Shown here: positions 35,294 through 44,210 of the stretch, in pieces
Layout: each line of letters begins with the position of its first letter
How positions within the stretch are numbered: position 1 is the stretch's first letter
DNA from: JAXDBM01 sp963709485
Lineage (GTDB): Bacteria; Desulfobacterota; Syntrophia; Syntrophales; Fen-1087
Direction: 5' to 3'
Assembly: GCA_963709485.1 (NCBI GenBank)
Contig: CAVPWE010000001.1
Location: forward strand, 558,001-622,000
Length of the DNA stretch: 64,000 nucleotides
Program-made: the position numbers and the translations under genes
The notes under the pieces: generated by a model
Databases searched by the model: none
What the model was told of the DNA's origin: nothing
Seen by the model: only the letters and a program-made list of their open reading frames with translations

Positions 35294-36217
35294 TCATACC
35301 GGCAGCGGGGGATCGGGGAGCCGCTCCTCCAGGCGATAGTCGTGCACCATTTCCAGGAAAAGCCGGTGGTAATTCATCAGGGGGAGCTGCTTTCTGTGGA
35401 TCACGCAGAAATGCCGCTCCGGCATGCAGTCCCGAACGGGGACGGCCGCCAGAATGCCCCGGCGCAATTCCCGCTCGATGGCATATATCGAGAGAATGGA
35501 GACCCCCAGACCGGCAAGGATGGCCTCCTTGACGGCCTCCGAACTCCCCATTTCGCAGACCACATGGAGCTGAAGCAGGCTTCTGCCGGACTGCTTCTGC
35601 AGGCAATGCTCGATGGCCTGTCGCGTTCCGGAGCCCCTTTCGCGGATGATAAAGGGTTCTTTCACGATGTCGCTGACCGAAAGGGCGGGGCGCTTCACCC
35701 AGGGATGGCCGGCAGGAACCGCCAGGACCAGCCGGTCCTTCCAGAGCGGCGTAACGGCCAGTTTCCGGTGGGGGCACTCTTTTCCGACGAAGCCGATTTC
35801 CGCCTCGCCGTTCAGAATGCTCTGGTTGGTCCGTTCGCTGTCATTCATCCCGAGGTGGACGTGAATGTCCGGGTGGCTTTTCCTGAACGCGCTCAGGAGG
35901 CGGGGAAGGATGTACGTCGCGGGGATGGTGCTCGCGCTGATGTAGATGTCCCCGGACTCCGGCTCGTTGATTCTCGTCATCTTTTCCCGCGCTTCGTCCC
36001 GCAGGCGGAAGACCTTGCGGGCGTAGTCATGAAGCACGATGCCCTCCGGCGTCAGGGAAACCCCCGTGTTTTTCCGGTTTACCAGCCGCGCCCCGACGAT
36101 GTCCTCGAGATTTCTGATCTGCTTGGTCAGGCTGGGTTGGGACAGGAAAAGCGACTGGGCCGCCCGGGTAAAGCTTCCCTTCTCCACCAGCGCGACCAGG
36201 GTTTCCATCTGCTGCAT
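35294..36217 (-). CDS. LysR-family regulator, probably of selenium metabolism
   Basis: 307 residues from the ATG at 36217, preferred over the ATG at 36247 because AAGGGC lies 8 bases upstream and the length is then normal. The N-terminal winged helix is MQQMETLVALVEKGSFTRAA plus SLFLSQPSLTKQIRNLE, then a periplasmic-binding-like effector domain. It is divergent from selD with an interrupted palindrome between them, and LysR proteins next to selD form a known selenium-associated subgroup. That role is inferred from position. A much longer open frame extends upstream on this strand but is only the antisense of selD. Confidence 0.85.
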   Translation of the reverse strand: MQQMETLVALVEKGSFTRAAQSLFLSQPSLTKQIRNLEDIVGARLVNRKNTGVSLTPEGIVLHDYARKVFRLRDEAREKMTRINEPESGDIYISASTIPATYILPRLLSAFRKSHPDIHVHLGMNDSERTNQSILNGEAEIGFVGKECPHRKLAVTPLWKDRLVLAVPAGHPWVKRPALSVSDIVKEPFIIRERGSGTRQAIEHCLQKQSGRSLLQLHVVCEMGSSEAVKEAILAGLGVSILSIYAIERELRRGILAAVPVRDCMPERHFCVIHRKQLPLMNYHRLFLEMVHDYRLEERLPDPPLPV

Positions 36218-36302
36218 CGTGATGCCCTTGAAGTGATCCTGGCTCATAATGTAAAAAAATAGCATGATTTCGGGCGGGAAGCAAACGCTCATTATTCGCT
36301 CG

Positions 36303-36335
36303 CTGAATTTGACATATTCAGTAAAGTTGTATAGA
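36303..36335 (+). promoter_or_regulatory. selD promoter with LysR-type operator
   Basis: CTGAAT (36303-36308), 7 bases and ATTCAG (36316-36321) form a perfect interrupted palindrome with a T-N11-A-type core. TTGACA (36309-36314) lies inside it, and TATAGA (36330-36335) is a possible -10 with a short 15-base spacer, as seen at activator-dependent promoters. Confidence 0.6.
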
Positions 36336-36433
36336 AGGCTTCCATGGGGCTCGCAGAATGGTTCTGCGGCCGGCGGGTCGAGGATGTTTCGGCTTTCCGG
36401 AAAAGAGAGGACTGACGGGGAGAAATATTTGCA

Positions 36434-37486
36434 ATGTCCGAACAGAGAAAGATGCGCCTGACCGAAACCGTCCGCGGTTCCGGCTGAGCCTGTAAAATCG
36501 GTCCGGAGGACCTGAACAAGGCACTGCAGGCGCTGCCGCCGATCTCCCATCCGAATCTGATCGTGGGCATGGAGCACGGGGAGGACGCCGGGGTCTACAA
36601 ATTGTCGGATGACCTGGCCATCATCCAGACCGTGGATTTCTTTACCCCCATTGTCGACGACCCCTTCACCTTCGGGCAGGTGGCGGCCGTCAACGCCCTT
36701 TCCGATGTGTATGCCATGGGCGGCCGCCCGCTCACGGCCATGAACATCATCTGCTTTCCCGTCAGGAAGATGGACCTGTCCGTTCTGCAGCAGATCCTCC
36801 TGGGCGGGCTGAACAAGATGGAGGAGGCCGGCGTCATCCTCGTGGGCGGGCACAGCGTGGAAGACGACGAATTGAAATACGGGCTGTCCGTCACCGGGGT
36901 CATTCATCCCGGCAGGGTGCTGCTGAACCGGGGCGCCCGGGCCGGCGACAGGCTGATCCTCACGAAGCCGCTGGGCACCGGCATTGTGAGCACGGCCGTC
37001 AAGGGCGGGGTGGCCGGCGACGACCTCATCGCCGGGGCCGTTGCCTGCATGACGACGCTGAACCGGGAAGCAGCGGAACTGGTGGTGCAAACCCCCGGGG
37101 TTCATGCCTGCACGGACATCACCGGCTTCGGGCTTCTCGGTCATGCCTGCGAAATGATTGAAAACAGCGACGTCTCGATAAAAATCCGGACTTCCGCCGT
37201 TCCCTTTTTTCCGGGTATTCGCGAGCTGGTGGAAGGGGGCATCGTTCCTGCGGGGCTCTATCGCAACAGGGATTTCCGCGCCGGCATGGTCGAAGCGGCC
37301 GCCGGCTGTCCCGCGTGGCTGGTGGATATCCTTTTCGACCCGCAGACGGCCGGGGGGCTTTTCGTCGCCCTGGCGCCGGAGCAGGCGGATGATCTCGTCC
37401 GGAAAATGCGGACCCGGGGCCTCATGGATGCCGCCGTCGTCGGGGAAGTCCTGGCGGAGCCGAAGGGCCGCATTCTTCTCGTCTGA
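36434..37486 (+). CDS. selD: Selenide, water dikinase; a selenoprotein with in-frame UGA
   Basis: 350 residues if the TGA at 36485-36487 is read as selenocysteine. The ATG at 36434 opens a frame that reads 17 codons, TGA, then ACKIGPEDLNKAL without break into the rest of SelD (GMEHGEDAGVY, DVYAMGGRPLTAMNI, GGHSVEDDELKYGLSVTG, DPQTAGGLFVAL). The segment GSGUACK matches E. coli GAGCGCK, so Sec18 takes the place of catalytic Cys17, and Lys21 matches catalytic Lys20. SelD makes selenophosphate from selenide and ATP. Starting at the ATG at 36563 would delete the active site. A hairpin after the TGA fits a bacterial SECIS. Confidence 0.95.
36485..36522 (+). promoter_or_regulatory. Candidate bacterial SECIS element in selD
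   Basis: Starting at the TGA, GCCT (36488-36491) can pair with AGGC (36519-36522), and inside them GGTCC (36500-36504) pairs with GGACC (36508-36512) around the loop GGA. A G-containing apical loop 17-20 bases after the UGA is what SelB-dependent bacterial SECIS hairpins show. Confidence 0.65.
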
Positions 37487-37610
37487 TCCCGCATTCCATT
37501 CAAAAATAATGCTTGTTGAATTGGGAAATGCTTTCTGTTAAACATCTTCCCATGCTTGAGCGCCTTTGCCCGCGTGCGGAGTCAGGAGAACCCGTCAAGA
37601 CCGCCATGTT

Positions 37611-38684
37611 ATGAAGCGCATTGAATCGATCCTCGTCAGGAAAGAGGAAACATCACTCAATGTTTTCAAGCTGAAGGCCATGGCCAGGGGAAAAGAGGCG
37701 CCGGCCATTCTCATGTACGGCAGTCCCGATCCGGACGCCGTGGCGTCGGCGATGGCGCTGCAGGAAATTCTGCGCCAGATATCGGGGATCACCCGGTGCG
37801 CCCTGATCTCGACGGAACCGGTGGCCCGCCAGCAGAACCGGGAGTTCATCCGGGCGATGCGGCTGGACATCCAGCTCCTGAACAGGAGCGACCTCGGTCT
37901 GTACGATCTCATTGCCCTCGTGGACGCCCAGCCCACCTTCTTCAGCCAGACCCCGGACAACAACCGCATCCGGCCCCAGATCGTTCTGGATCACCACCCC
38001 GCCACCGGCGTCTGGCACGCCGAACTGGCCGACATCCGGCCGAACTACGGCGCCCTGTCAACCATCATGATGGAATATCTGCTGACGGCGAAATGCAGGA
38101 TTCCGAGGAGGCTTTACACAGCGCTGCTTTACGGGATCAAGACGGACACCAACAATTTTGAGCGGGATTCCATTCTCGAAGACATTACCGCCTATTACCT
38201 GGCCTATGCCCGCGCCAACCGGCAGCTCATCCGGCGCATCGAGCTGAATCAGATCCCCGAAAAGTTCTTCAAGTACTTCGATTACGCCTTTCATCACCGG
38301 CGGCGCTATCGCGACCGGATCATGTGTTTTCTCGGCAAGGTGGAAAGCTCCGACGCCTGTGTCCAGGTGGCCGATTTCTTCATCCGCATCGCGGAGATTT
38401 ACTATGTGCTGATCGCCGGCATCGTCCGGGACAGGCTCATCATCGTTTTGCGCGGGGACGGTTACCGTCAGGATTGCGGGGCCATCGCCATCAAGGCCTT
38501 TGGCGGCTACGGAAGCGCGGGGGGTCACAAGAGCGCAGCCCGGGTGGAGATTCCCGTGGAGACCCTGAAAGCGCCTCTGAATGACGATTATTCCCAGGAA
38601 AACGTGGAGCAGTTCATGATTCAGTGCCTGCGGAGAGCGCGGAAGGGGGCAAGACCGTCCGAACCGCCTGCATCAAGTCCCTGA
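37611..38684 (+). CDS. DHH-family phosphoesterase (NrnA-like)
   Basis: 357 residues from the ATG at 37611. The DHH motifs are seen in order: YGSPDPDAVASAMAL (a DPDA variant of motif I), DAQPTFF, DHHPATGVW (motif III), GIKTDTNNFE, and C-terminal DHHA1 GGYGSAGGHKSAARVEI. NrnA-type enzymes degrade short oligoribonucleotides or pAp; relatives hydrolyse c-di-nucleotide linearisation products. No clear ribosome site precedes the ATG; a TTG at 37566 is an alternative. It follows selD by 124 bases. Confidence 0.87.
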   Translation: MKRIESILVRKEETSLNVFKLKAMARGKEAPAILMYGSPDPDAVASAMALQEILRQISGITRCALISTEPVARQQNREFIRAMRLDIQLLNRSDLGLYDLIALVDAQPTFFSQTPDNNRIRPQIVLDHHPATGVWHAELADIRPNYGALSTIMMEYLLTAKCRIPRRLYTALLYGIKTDTNNFERDSILEDITAYYLAYARANRQLIRRIELNQIPEKFFKYFDYAFHHRRRYRDRIMCFLGKVESSDACVQVADFFIRIAEIYYVLIAGIVRDRLIIVLRGDGYRQDCGAIAIKAFGGYGSAGGHKSAARVEIPVETLKAPLNDDYSQENVEQFMIQCLRRARKGARPSEPPASSP

Positions 38685-38808
38685 TCCCGCGGACCCGCAT
38701 CGAAACATGCCCTGCCTGCACCTGTCAGGGGGCCTGGAAGATCGCACAAATTCGAAAGTTGGGACGGCCGGGGGTTCTGCAGAAACGGGGGATCAATTGA
38801 GATGAAAC

Positions 38809-38852
38809 AGCGCGGAAGCGGGATTCCTCAAAGGGAATCCCGCTTCCGCGCT
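38809..38852. terminator. Perfect 19-bp inverted repeat between convergent genes
   Basis: Bases 38809-38827 are the exact reverse complement of 38834-38852, around a 6-base loop. It lies 17 bases after the fmdB-type stop (minus strand) and 124 bases after the DHH gene (plus strand). T runs are weak on both sides, so it may act as a bidirectional terminator or an mRNA-stabilising hairpin. Confidence 0.65.
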
Positions 38853-38869
38853 GAAAGGCAGCTTCGTTG

Positions 38870-39163
38870 TCAATCGCTGCTTTCGGTGGATGTGCCGGCC
38901 GCAGCGGAAGCGGCCGCGGCGGAATCGCCGGCAGGTGAAGCGGTCGCTTTCTCCTCTCTGGCCGTCTCGGTTGCCGGCGCCTTCTTTCCGCCGTAGTCCG
39001 TGACATACCAGCCGGACCCCTTCAGGTGAAAGGTGGTTCGCGAAATCAGCTTCTGGGCCGGACCCTTGCAGAAGCGGCAGGATTTCAGGGCAGGCTCTGT
39101 AATGCCTTGAAATACCTCAAATTCCTTCCCGCATTTCTTGCATTTGTATTCGTAAATGGGCAT
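38870..39163 (-). CDS. FmdB-family zinc ribbon protein
   Basis: 97 residues from the ATG at 39163, where MPIYEYKCKKCGKEFEVFQ begins the FmdB zinc ribbon. Four cysteines (CKKC near residue 10 and CRFC near 30) form the zinc site, followed by GSGWYVTDYGGK. The last 35 residues are Ala/Ser/Thr/Glu-rich low complexity. FmdB proteins are putative regulators of unknown mechanism. The ATG has AGGTGAGG upstream. Confidence 0.87.
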   Translation of the reverse strand: MPIYEYKCKKCGKEFEVFQGITEPALKSCRFCKGPAQKLISRTTFHLKGSGWYVTDYGGKKAPATETAREEKATASPAGDSAAAASAAAGTSTESSD

Positions 39164-39188
39164 TCCCTCACCTCCGGAAAAAAATGGC

Positions 39189-39725
39189 TTATTGGTATAG
39201 ATCACCAATTTGATATCTCTTGCTGAAGCACTCCAGGACCAGATTCAGCTCCGGATGGGACGCCGGTCCCAGCATCTCCCGGGTGATCTCGTGGACCTTT
39301 TCCTCTTCCCGCCGCTTCTCTTCCAGCGGGGCATCGAAATCGATCTCGCCGTCATCAAAGCGGATGACATGCACCAGCTCATGGGCGGCGATGTAAAGCA
39401 TCAGGGGTTGCAGTTTGATGAAGGAACTGGCCCTTTCCACCGCATCGAGAATCCGGTTGTCCTGAAGGCAGATCCGGTAGAAATGAAGATCCCTCTCCCG
39501 TTCTGCCCCGTCCGCCTTTTGATAGTGGTACTTGCAGAGATGGGCGAAGGCCTGCGTGCTCACCTCGTGACGGTCGAGATAGGCCAGGGTCTTGACATCA
39601 TAGCGGTATTCCTTCATCCCTTCGGGGCTGATCCGGAAGTGCCGGCCGGCCAGCTTTTCGGCCTGCTGAAAGGCGCTGCCGGCAAGAGACATCTGCAATG
39701 AATTGAAATACATGCCTGGTGACAT
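39189..39725 (-). CDS. Conserved hypothetical protein with HExxH motif
   Basis: 178 residues, predicted mainly helical and charged. Residues about 115-119 read HELVH inside LYIAAHELVHVIRFDDGE, the zinc-binding motif of gluzincin-type metalloproteases. A third zinc ligand is not obvious; the glutamates of EIDFDA and the KRREEEKVHEITREML helix are candidates. It ends 25 bases before the fmdB-type start on the same strand, so the two are probably co-transcribed. Proteolytic activity is unproven. Confidence 0.6.
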   Translation of the reverse strand: MSPGMYFNSLQMSLAGSAFQQAEKLAGRHFRISPEGMKEYRYDVKTLAYLDRHEVSTQAFAHLCKYHYQKADGAERERDLHFYRICLQDNRILDAVERASSFIKLQPLMLYIAAHELVHVIRFDDGEIDFDAPLEEKRREEEKVHEITREMLGPASHPELNLVLECFSKRYQIGDLYQ

Positions 39726-39849
39726 CGCCCCGCTCCCGCGTCATCATATGTCCGGATATTTCCGGCGCTAATATATGAATTTCTTTCAGGCTGTCAAGCT
39801 TTTTACGCAATGACATCTGACTTTCAACGGGTGGGGGGCTGTTTTTGAA

Positions 39850-41349
39850 TTACTCCAGAAACGCCTCTTCGCGCTTTTTGTAAATCATCGGGAAGCTTGC
39901 GGCAACAATCGCCAGCACGCCAAGGGCGAGCAGCGTCGCGCTGATCGGACGCCGCAGGAAGATCATGGGGTCGCCGCGGGAAAGCAGCAGCGCGCGGCGC
40001 ATATACTCCTCCATCAATGGGCCGAGAATGAACGCGAGCAGCATGGGCGCGGGCTCGCAGTCCAGTTTGACGAAGACATATCCGAGCAGGCCGAAGACGG
40101 CCATGAGATAAATATCGAACACGGCATTGTTCAGGCTGAAGACGCCGATGCCGCAAAAAACCAGGATGGCCGGAAACAGGTAATGGTACGGCACGCGCAC
40201 CATGCGCACCCACATGCCGATCATGGGCAGGTTGAGGACGATGAGGAAGAAGTTTCCGATCCACATGGAAACGATGATTCCCCAGAACAGCGCCGGCTGC
40301 TCCGTGATCACCGAGGGTCCGGGCTGTATACCCTGAATGATCATCGCGCCGATCATGAGCGCCATCACCGGGTTCGAGGGAATTCCCAGCGTGAGCATCG
40401 GGATGAATGAGGTCTGGGCCCCGGCGTTGTTCGCGGATTCCGGGGCGGCGACGCCTTCAATCGCACCCGTTCCGAATTCCTTTCCATGCTTCGAGACCTT
40501 CTTTTCGATCGCATAGGCCGCAAATGCGCCCAGGATGGAACCGCTGCCGGGAAGTATGCCGAGCGCCGACCCGATCGCGGTCCCCCGCAGAATGGGAGCC
40601 AGCATGCGCTTCCAATCCTCCCGGGTAGGCATCAGACCGGTGATTTTGCTCACGACCGTCGCGCCGATCTCCTCCCGCTCCAAATTGCGGATGATCTCTG
40701 CGATTCCGAACATGCCCATGGCAACCACCACAAACCCGATTCCGTCGGCAAGCTGCGGCATTCCGAAAGTATACCGTTGCGTGCCCGTATTGACGTCCGC
40801 GCCGACAAGCCCCAGAAGCAATCCGAGGACGACCATGCCGATGGCATGCAGCAGGGATCCTCTCGACAGGACGATCGCGGCAAGAAGGCCGAGAACGATG
40901 AGGGAAAAAAATTCTGCCGGACCGAACTGGAGCGCAATCGCAGCCATCGGCGAGGCGAACAGCGCAATGAGAAGCGTCGCGACCGTGCCGGCGAAAAAGG
41001 AGCCGACGGCGGCGGTCGTGAGGGCCACACCGGCACGGCCCTGCTGCGCCATCTGATAGCCGTCCAGTGTCGTAACCACGGAAGCGGCTTCACCCGGGAC
41101 GTTGACCAGAATGGAGGTTGTTGACCCGCCGTACTGGGAGCCGTAGTAAATGCCCGCGAGCATGATCAGGGCGGAGACCGGCGGCAGGGTAAACGTGAGG
41201 GGCAGCAGCATGGCAATGGTGGCTGTCGGTCCAAGGCCGGGCAGCACCCCGATCAGGGTCCCGAGGAAAACACCCGCCAGGCAGTAAAGCAGGTTGACCG
41301 GCGTCAATGCGATCGAAAAGCCCAAACTGATATTTGCGATCAGCTCCAT
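39850..41349 (-). CDS. tctA: Tripartite tricarboxylate transporter, large permease TctA
   Basis: 499 residues, 11-12 hydrophobic segments. TctA signatures are GVLPGLGPTATIAMLLPLTF near residue 40, YYGSQYGGSTTSILVNVPGE, GSGSILGAFAAYAIEKKVSK and TLGIPSNPVMALMIGAM. It imports carboxylates such as citrate or related acids using an ion gradient together with TctB and TctC. It is the last gene of the tctC-tctB-tctA operon, 74 bases after tctB. Confidence 0.92.
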   Translation of the reverse strand: MELIANISLGFSIALTPVNLLYCLAGVFLGTLIGVLPGLGPTATIAMLLPLTFTLPPVSALIMLAGIYYGSQYGGSTTSILVNVPGEAASVVTTLDGYQMAQQGRAGVALTTAAVGSFFAGTVATLLIALFASPMAAIALQFGPAEFFSLIVLGLLAAIVLSRGSLLHAIGMVVLGLLLGLVGADVNTGTQRYTFGMPQLADGIGFVVVAMGMFGIAEIIRNLEREEIGATVVSKITGLMPTREDWKRMLAPILRGTAIGSALGILPGSGSILGAFAAYAIEKKVSKHGKEFGTGAIEGVAAPESANNAGAQTSFIPMLTLGIPSNPVMALMIGAMIIQGIQPGPSVITEQPALFWGIIVSMWIGNFFLIVLNLPMIGMWVRMVRVPYHYLFPAILVFCGIGVFSLNNAVFDIYLMAVFGLLGYVFVKLDCEPAPMLLAFILGPLMEEYMRRALLLSRGDPMIFLRRPISATLLALGVLAIVAASFPMIYKKREEAFLE

Positions 41350-41423
41350 CGAATCTCAACAAGCTTCAGATCTCAAAACCGAAATCCAAGGTCCCGGGAC
41401 GAATGCGAAGGCATCCTCTTGCG

Positions 41424-41885
41424 TTATGGATCAAACCACGATCCCAGAATCGGAAGCGGCACGCCCAGACCTTTCTGAAATATCAAAACGCAGAAAATGG
41501 TCAGCCCCACCGCAAAAGCAAGCGCGTATTGCCAGCGGAACTGCCTGCTTGCAAAGGAACTGATGATGACCATGGCCGGCAAAGCGACGATCAATCCGGT
41601 CGGGCGGACGATAAACCCGAACAGAACGATCGATGCGATGATCAGAACGATTCCTTTGAATGCAAAGGCTCCGACAGGGCTTCCCGGCTTCAGAAAGGAG
41701 CGGACGACGGAAGTGATCCCGATCACCATCAGCAGGGCGCTGAGGATGGTGGGGAAATAGGCCGGCCCCATCTTCACCGCCGTGCCCATGCCGTAAGCTC
41801 TGCTGACGATGAGGAAGACGAATGCGAAAGAGACGTAGATGACGCCGGTCCAGAAGTCTTTTTCATTGCGTACGAACGGGCGCAT
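41424..41885 (-). CDS. tctB: Tripartite tricarboxylate transporter, small membrane subunit TctB
   Basis: 153 residues with four predicted transmembrane helices (FWTGVIYVSFAFVFLIVS; AYFPTILSALLMVIGI; VLIIASIVLFGFIV; YALAFAVGLTIFCVLIF). The GPAYFPTILS motif after the first helix is the usual TctB feature. It lies between tctC (30 bases) and tctA and supports the large permease. Confidence 0.85.
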   Translation of the reverse strand: MRPFVRNEKDFWTGVIYVSFAFVFLIVSRAYGMGTAVKMGPAYFPTILSALLMVIGITSVVRSFLKPGSPVGAFAFKGIVLIIASIVLFGFIVRPTGLIVALPAMVIISSFASRQFRWQYALAFAVGLTIFCVLIFQKGLGVPLPILGSWFDP

Positions 41886-41915
41886 CCGAATCTTCTCCTC
41901 AAATTCGGGAAGGTG

Positions 41916-42902
41916 TCAGTTGGCGAAGACACCGGCCTTCTTGATGACCGGCCCCCATTTGTTGATTTCAGATTTGAGGTGCAGGCGAAGCGCCTCGGGC
42001 GTGGCACGGTTCTGGGCGACGGGATCGGCACTGAGGTCGGCGTACCGCTGCTTCAGGACGGGGTCCTTCAGCGCCTCCTGGAGGGCCCGCGAGAGCTTGT
42101 CAATGATCGGCTTCGGTGTCCCCTTTGGCGCATACAGAGCATGCCAGACCGATATTTCGAAGTTCGGCAGGCCGGCTTCACTCATCGTCGGAACATTCGG
42201 CAGAGAAGCGCTTCTGTTTTTTGTCGTTACGCCGTATACCTTTATCTTTCCGGCCTTGATCTGGCTGGTCGTGTTCGTGGTCTGGTCGCACATGAAGTCC
42301 ACCTGGCCGCCGAGGAGGTCGTTCATGGCCGGACCGGTTCCTTTGTAGGGAATGGTGGTGAAGTCCGTCTGGATCGCAGACATGAAAAGGATGCCGCACA
42401 GGTGCGAGGCGGAGCCCACTCCGGCGTTGGCCATGTTGACCTTGTCCTTGTTCGCCTTCACATACGCGAGCAGTTCCCTGAGGTTCCCGGCCGGAAAATC
42501 CTTCCTTGCCACCAGCGTCATTGCCCCGTCGTTGATCAATCCGATCGGCTCGAAGTCCCGGATCGAATCATAGGGCAGGTTGCGATAGAGCGTCGGAGCG
42601 GTGGCATGGCCGATATGGTGCACAAAAAGCGTATAGCCGTCCGGCCGCGCCTTTGCGACCCGTGCGGCCCCGATGGTGCCTCCGGCCCCGCCCACATTTT
42701 CCACAATGATCTGGTTCTTCAGCGGCGTGCTCAATGCCTGTGCGAGGAGACGGGCGACGGTGTCCGAAGGACCGCCTGCAGAGAACGGCACGACGATTGT
42801 AACCACTTTGGAGGGATATTGATCCTTGTCTGCCGCAAATGACGGAATGGAAACAGCAAGAACGAGGAGCGCAGCACAAAAAAGACGGGACAGTTTTTTC
42901 AT
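41916..42902 (-). CDS. tctC: Tripartite tricarboxylate transporter, substrate-binding protein TctC
   Basis: 328 residues. Signal peptide at 1-23 (LFCAALLVLAVSIPSFAADK). Typical Bug/TctC features: YPSKVVTIVVPFSAGGPSDTVARLLAQAL at the N-terminus, VENVGGAGGTIGAARVA, then HVGHATAPTLYR-like segments. These periplasmic proteins bind mono- to tricarboxylates; the ligand cannot be predicted. First gene of the operon. Confidence 0.92.
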   Translation of the reverse strand: MKKLSRLFCAALLVLAVSIPSFAADKDQYPSKVVTIVVPFSAGGPSDTVARLLAQALSTPLKNQIIVENVGGAGGTIGAARVAKARPDGYTLFVHHIGHATAPTLYRNLPYDSIRDFEPIGLINDGAMTLVARKDFPAGNLRELLAYVKANKDKVNMANAGVGSASHLCGILFMSAIQTDFTTIPYKGTGPAMNDLLGGQVDFMCDQTTNTTSQIKAGKIKVYGVTTKNRSASLPNVPTMSEAGLPNFEISVWHALYAPKGTPKPIIDKLSRALQEALKDPVLKQRYADLSADPVAQNRATPEALRLHLKSEINKWGPVIKKAGVFAN

Positions 42903-43353
42903 CGGTTTTTCCTCCTTTTCCGATTTCGATTGATGAGAACGTCCTTATTTCATCGCGGGTGCGTGGTTATTTGATGAGGACTTCTTTTTCGCCGGGAAGT
43001 ATAAGAAACGCGTTCGGGTATGTCAAGGAATCTTGGATGCCCGAAACAGGGCATTCAAGAGTTTTCCATGTGTGAAATACGCGCTGTATCGGCGGGGTGT
43101 GATGTGCTAAAAGTAAAGATGTTTTCAAGGAGATTCCGCGCATGGCATTCGGGGCGGAAGGATGCCGCTCTCCTTCGCATGGCGGCGGGCTTTGCCGGAG
43201 ATGAATGCATGCGATAAAAATCTAAAGAAATATCTAAAATCACAAAAGAAATCATGATGGAGGCAATTTAAAATACAGTTGACTAATTTCAATAAATATG
43301 TAAGTTGCCTGCACGATGCACGCTTATAACAATCAACGAGGGGTAACCTGTTA
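42903..43353. other. Intergenic region between tctC and mlaE (divergent)
   Basis: 451 bases without a convincing ORF. It is AT-rich from about 43200 to 43350, where the mla promoter must lie; TTGACT at 43278-43283 is a possible -35 but no good -10 fits at 17 bases. Short frames at 43020-43217 and 43055-43255 lack ribosome sites and protein-like composition. Confidence 0.45.
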
Positions 43354-44202
43354 ATGGCTTCGAACGAAAATAAACAGGGCGTCTCTGAGGGCGAAGAAAA
43401 AGGACGACCGGGCATGTTCCTGACGCAGCCGTTTACCTTTATCGGAGAGACCGTCATCGACCGGGTAAATGTTTTAGGCAGGGCAACCGTTTTTCTTTTC
43501 ATGGCGCTTTGGAACGCCTTACGGCCCAGGCAGTTCTTTAAGGTCATAACGCAGGTGTATTATATCGGGGCAAGATCCATGACCATTATCATTCTGGTGA
43601 GCTTGTTCACCGGTATGGTTCTGGCCTTGCAATCGCATCATGCGCTTGTCAAATTTGGGGCACAAGGCGCGGTCGGCTCTCTGGTCGCACTTTCGCTGAT
43701 CATGGAACTTGGGCCGGTGCTCACGGCCATTATGATTACGGCGCGGGCCGGCTCGGCAATAACAGCGGAAATCGGCATTCAGCGCATCAGTGAACAGATT
43801 GACGCGTTGCACACCATGCGGATCAATCCGCTTCAGTTTCTCGTGAGCCCCAAAATTACCGCGGCCATCATCAGCTTTCCTCTGCTGACGTCTCTGTTTG
43901 ACCTCATCGGCATCATCGGCGGCTATGTTTCCGGAGTCATGCTGCTGGGTTTGAATGCCGGCGTCTACACGCACAGCGTCCAGACCTACGTGGAAATGAG
44001 CGATATAACCAACGGCTTTGTCAAAGCAATTGTTTTTGCGATTATCGTCTCTACGGTTTGCTGTTACCAGGGCTATTTTGCGCACATGCGCAAGGACAGC
44101 CACGGCGCCCAGGCGGTCGGCCTTGCCACAACGTCGGCCGTCGTTACCTCCTGCGTGCTGATTCTGGTGTCAGATTATGTCGTGACTTCACTGCTGATTT
44201 AG
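43354..44202 (+). CDS. mlaE: Mla phospholipid transport permease MlaE
   Basis: 282 residues. The first 25 are hydrophilic, followed by the MlaE permease fold with GMVLALQSHHALVKFGA, LIMELGPVLTAIMITARAGSAITAEIG and the EQIDALHTMRINPLQFLVSPK coupling helix. It forms the inner-membrane channel through which the MlaD ring and MlaF ATPase move phospholipids. First gene of mlaEFDCA; 8 bases separate it from mlaF. Confidence 0.94.
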   Translation: MASNENKQGVSEGEEKGRPGMFLTQPFTFIGETVIDRVNVLGRATVFLFMALWNALRPRQFFKVITQVYYIGARSMTIIILVSLFTGMVLALQSHHALVKFGAQGAVGSLVALSLIMELGPVLTAIMITARAGSAITAEIGIQRISEQIDALHTMRINPLQFLVSPKITAAIISFPLLTSLFDLIGIIGGYVSGVMLLGLNAGVYTHSVQTYVEMSDITNGFVKAIVFAIIVSTVCCYQGYFAHMRKDSHGAQAVGLATTSAVVTSCVLILVSDYVVTSLLI

Positions 44203-44210
44203 AGAGACGC

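Noticed and set aside
36218..37144. N-terminal extension of the LysR frame to 616 codons
   Set aside because: It reads antisense to selD with no protein-like features; the LysR domain begins at its own ATG.
36563..37486. SelD starting at the ATG at 36563
   Set aside because: This would remove the nucleotide- and selenide-binding N-terminus. The frame continues upstream through one TGA that fits selenocysteine.
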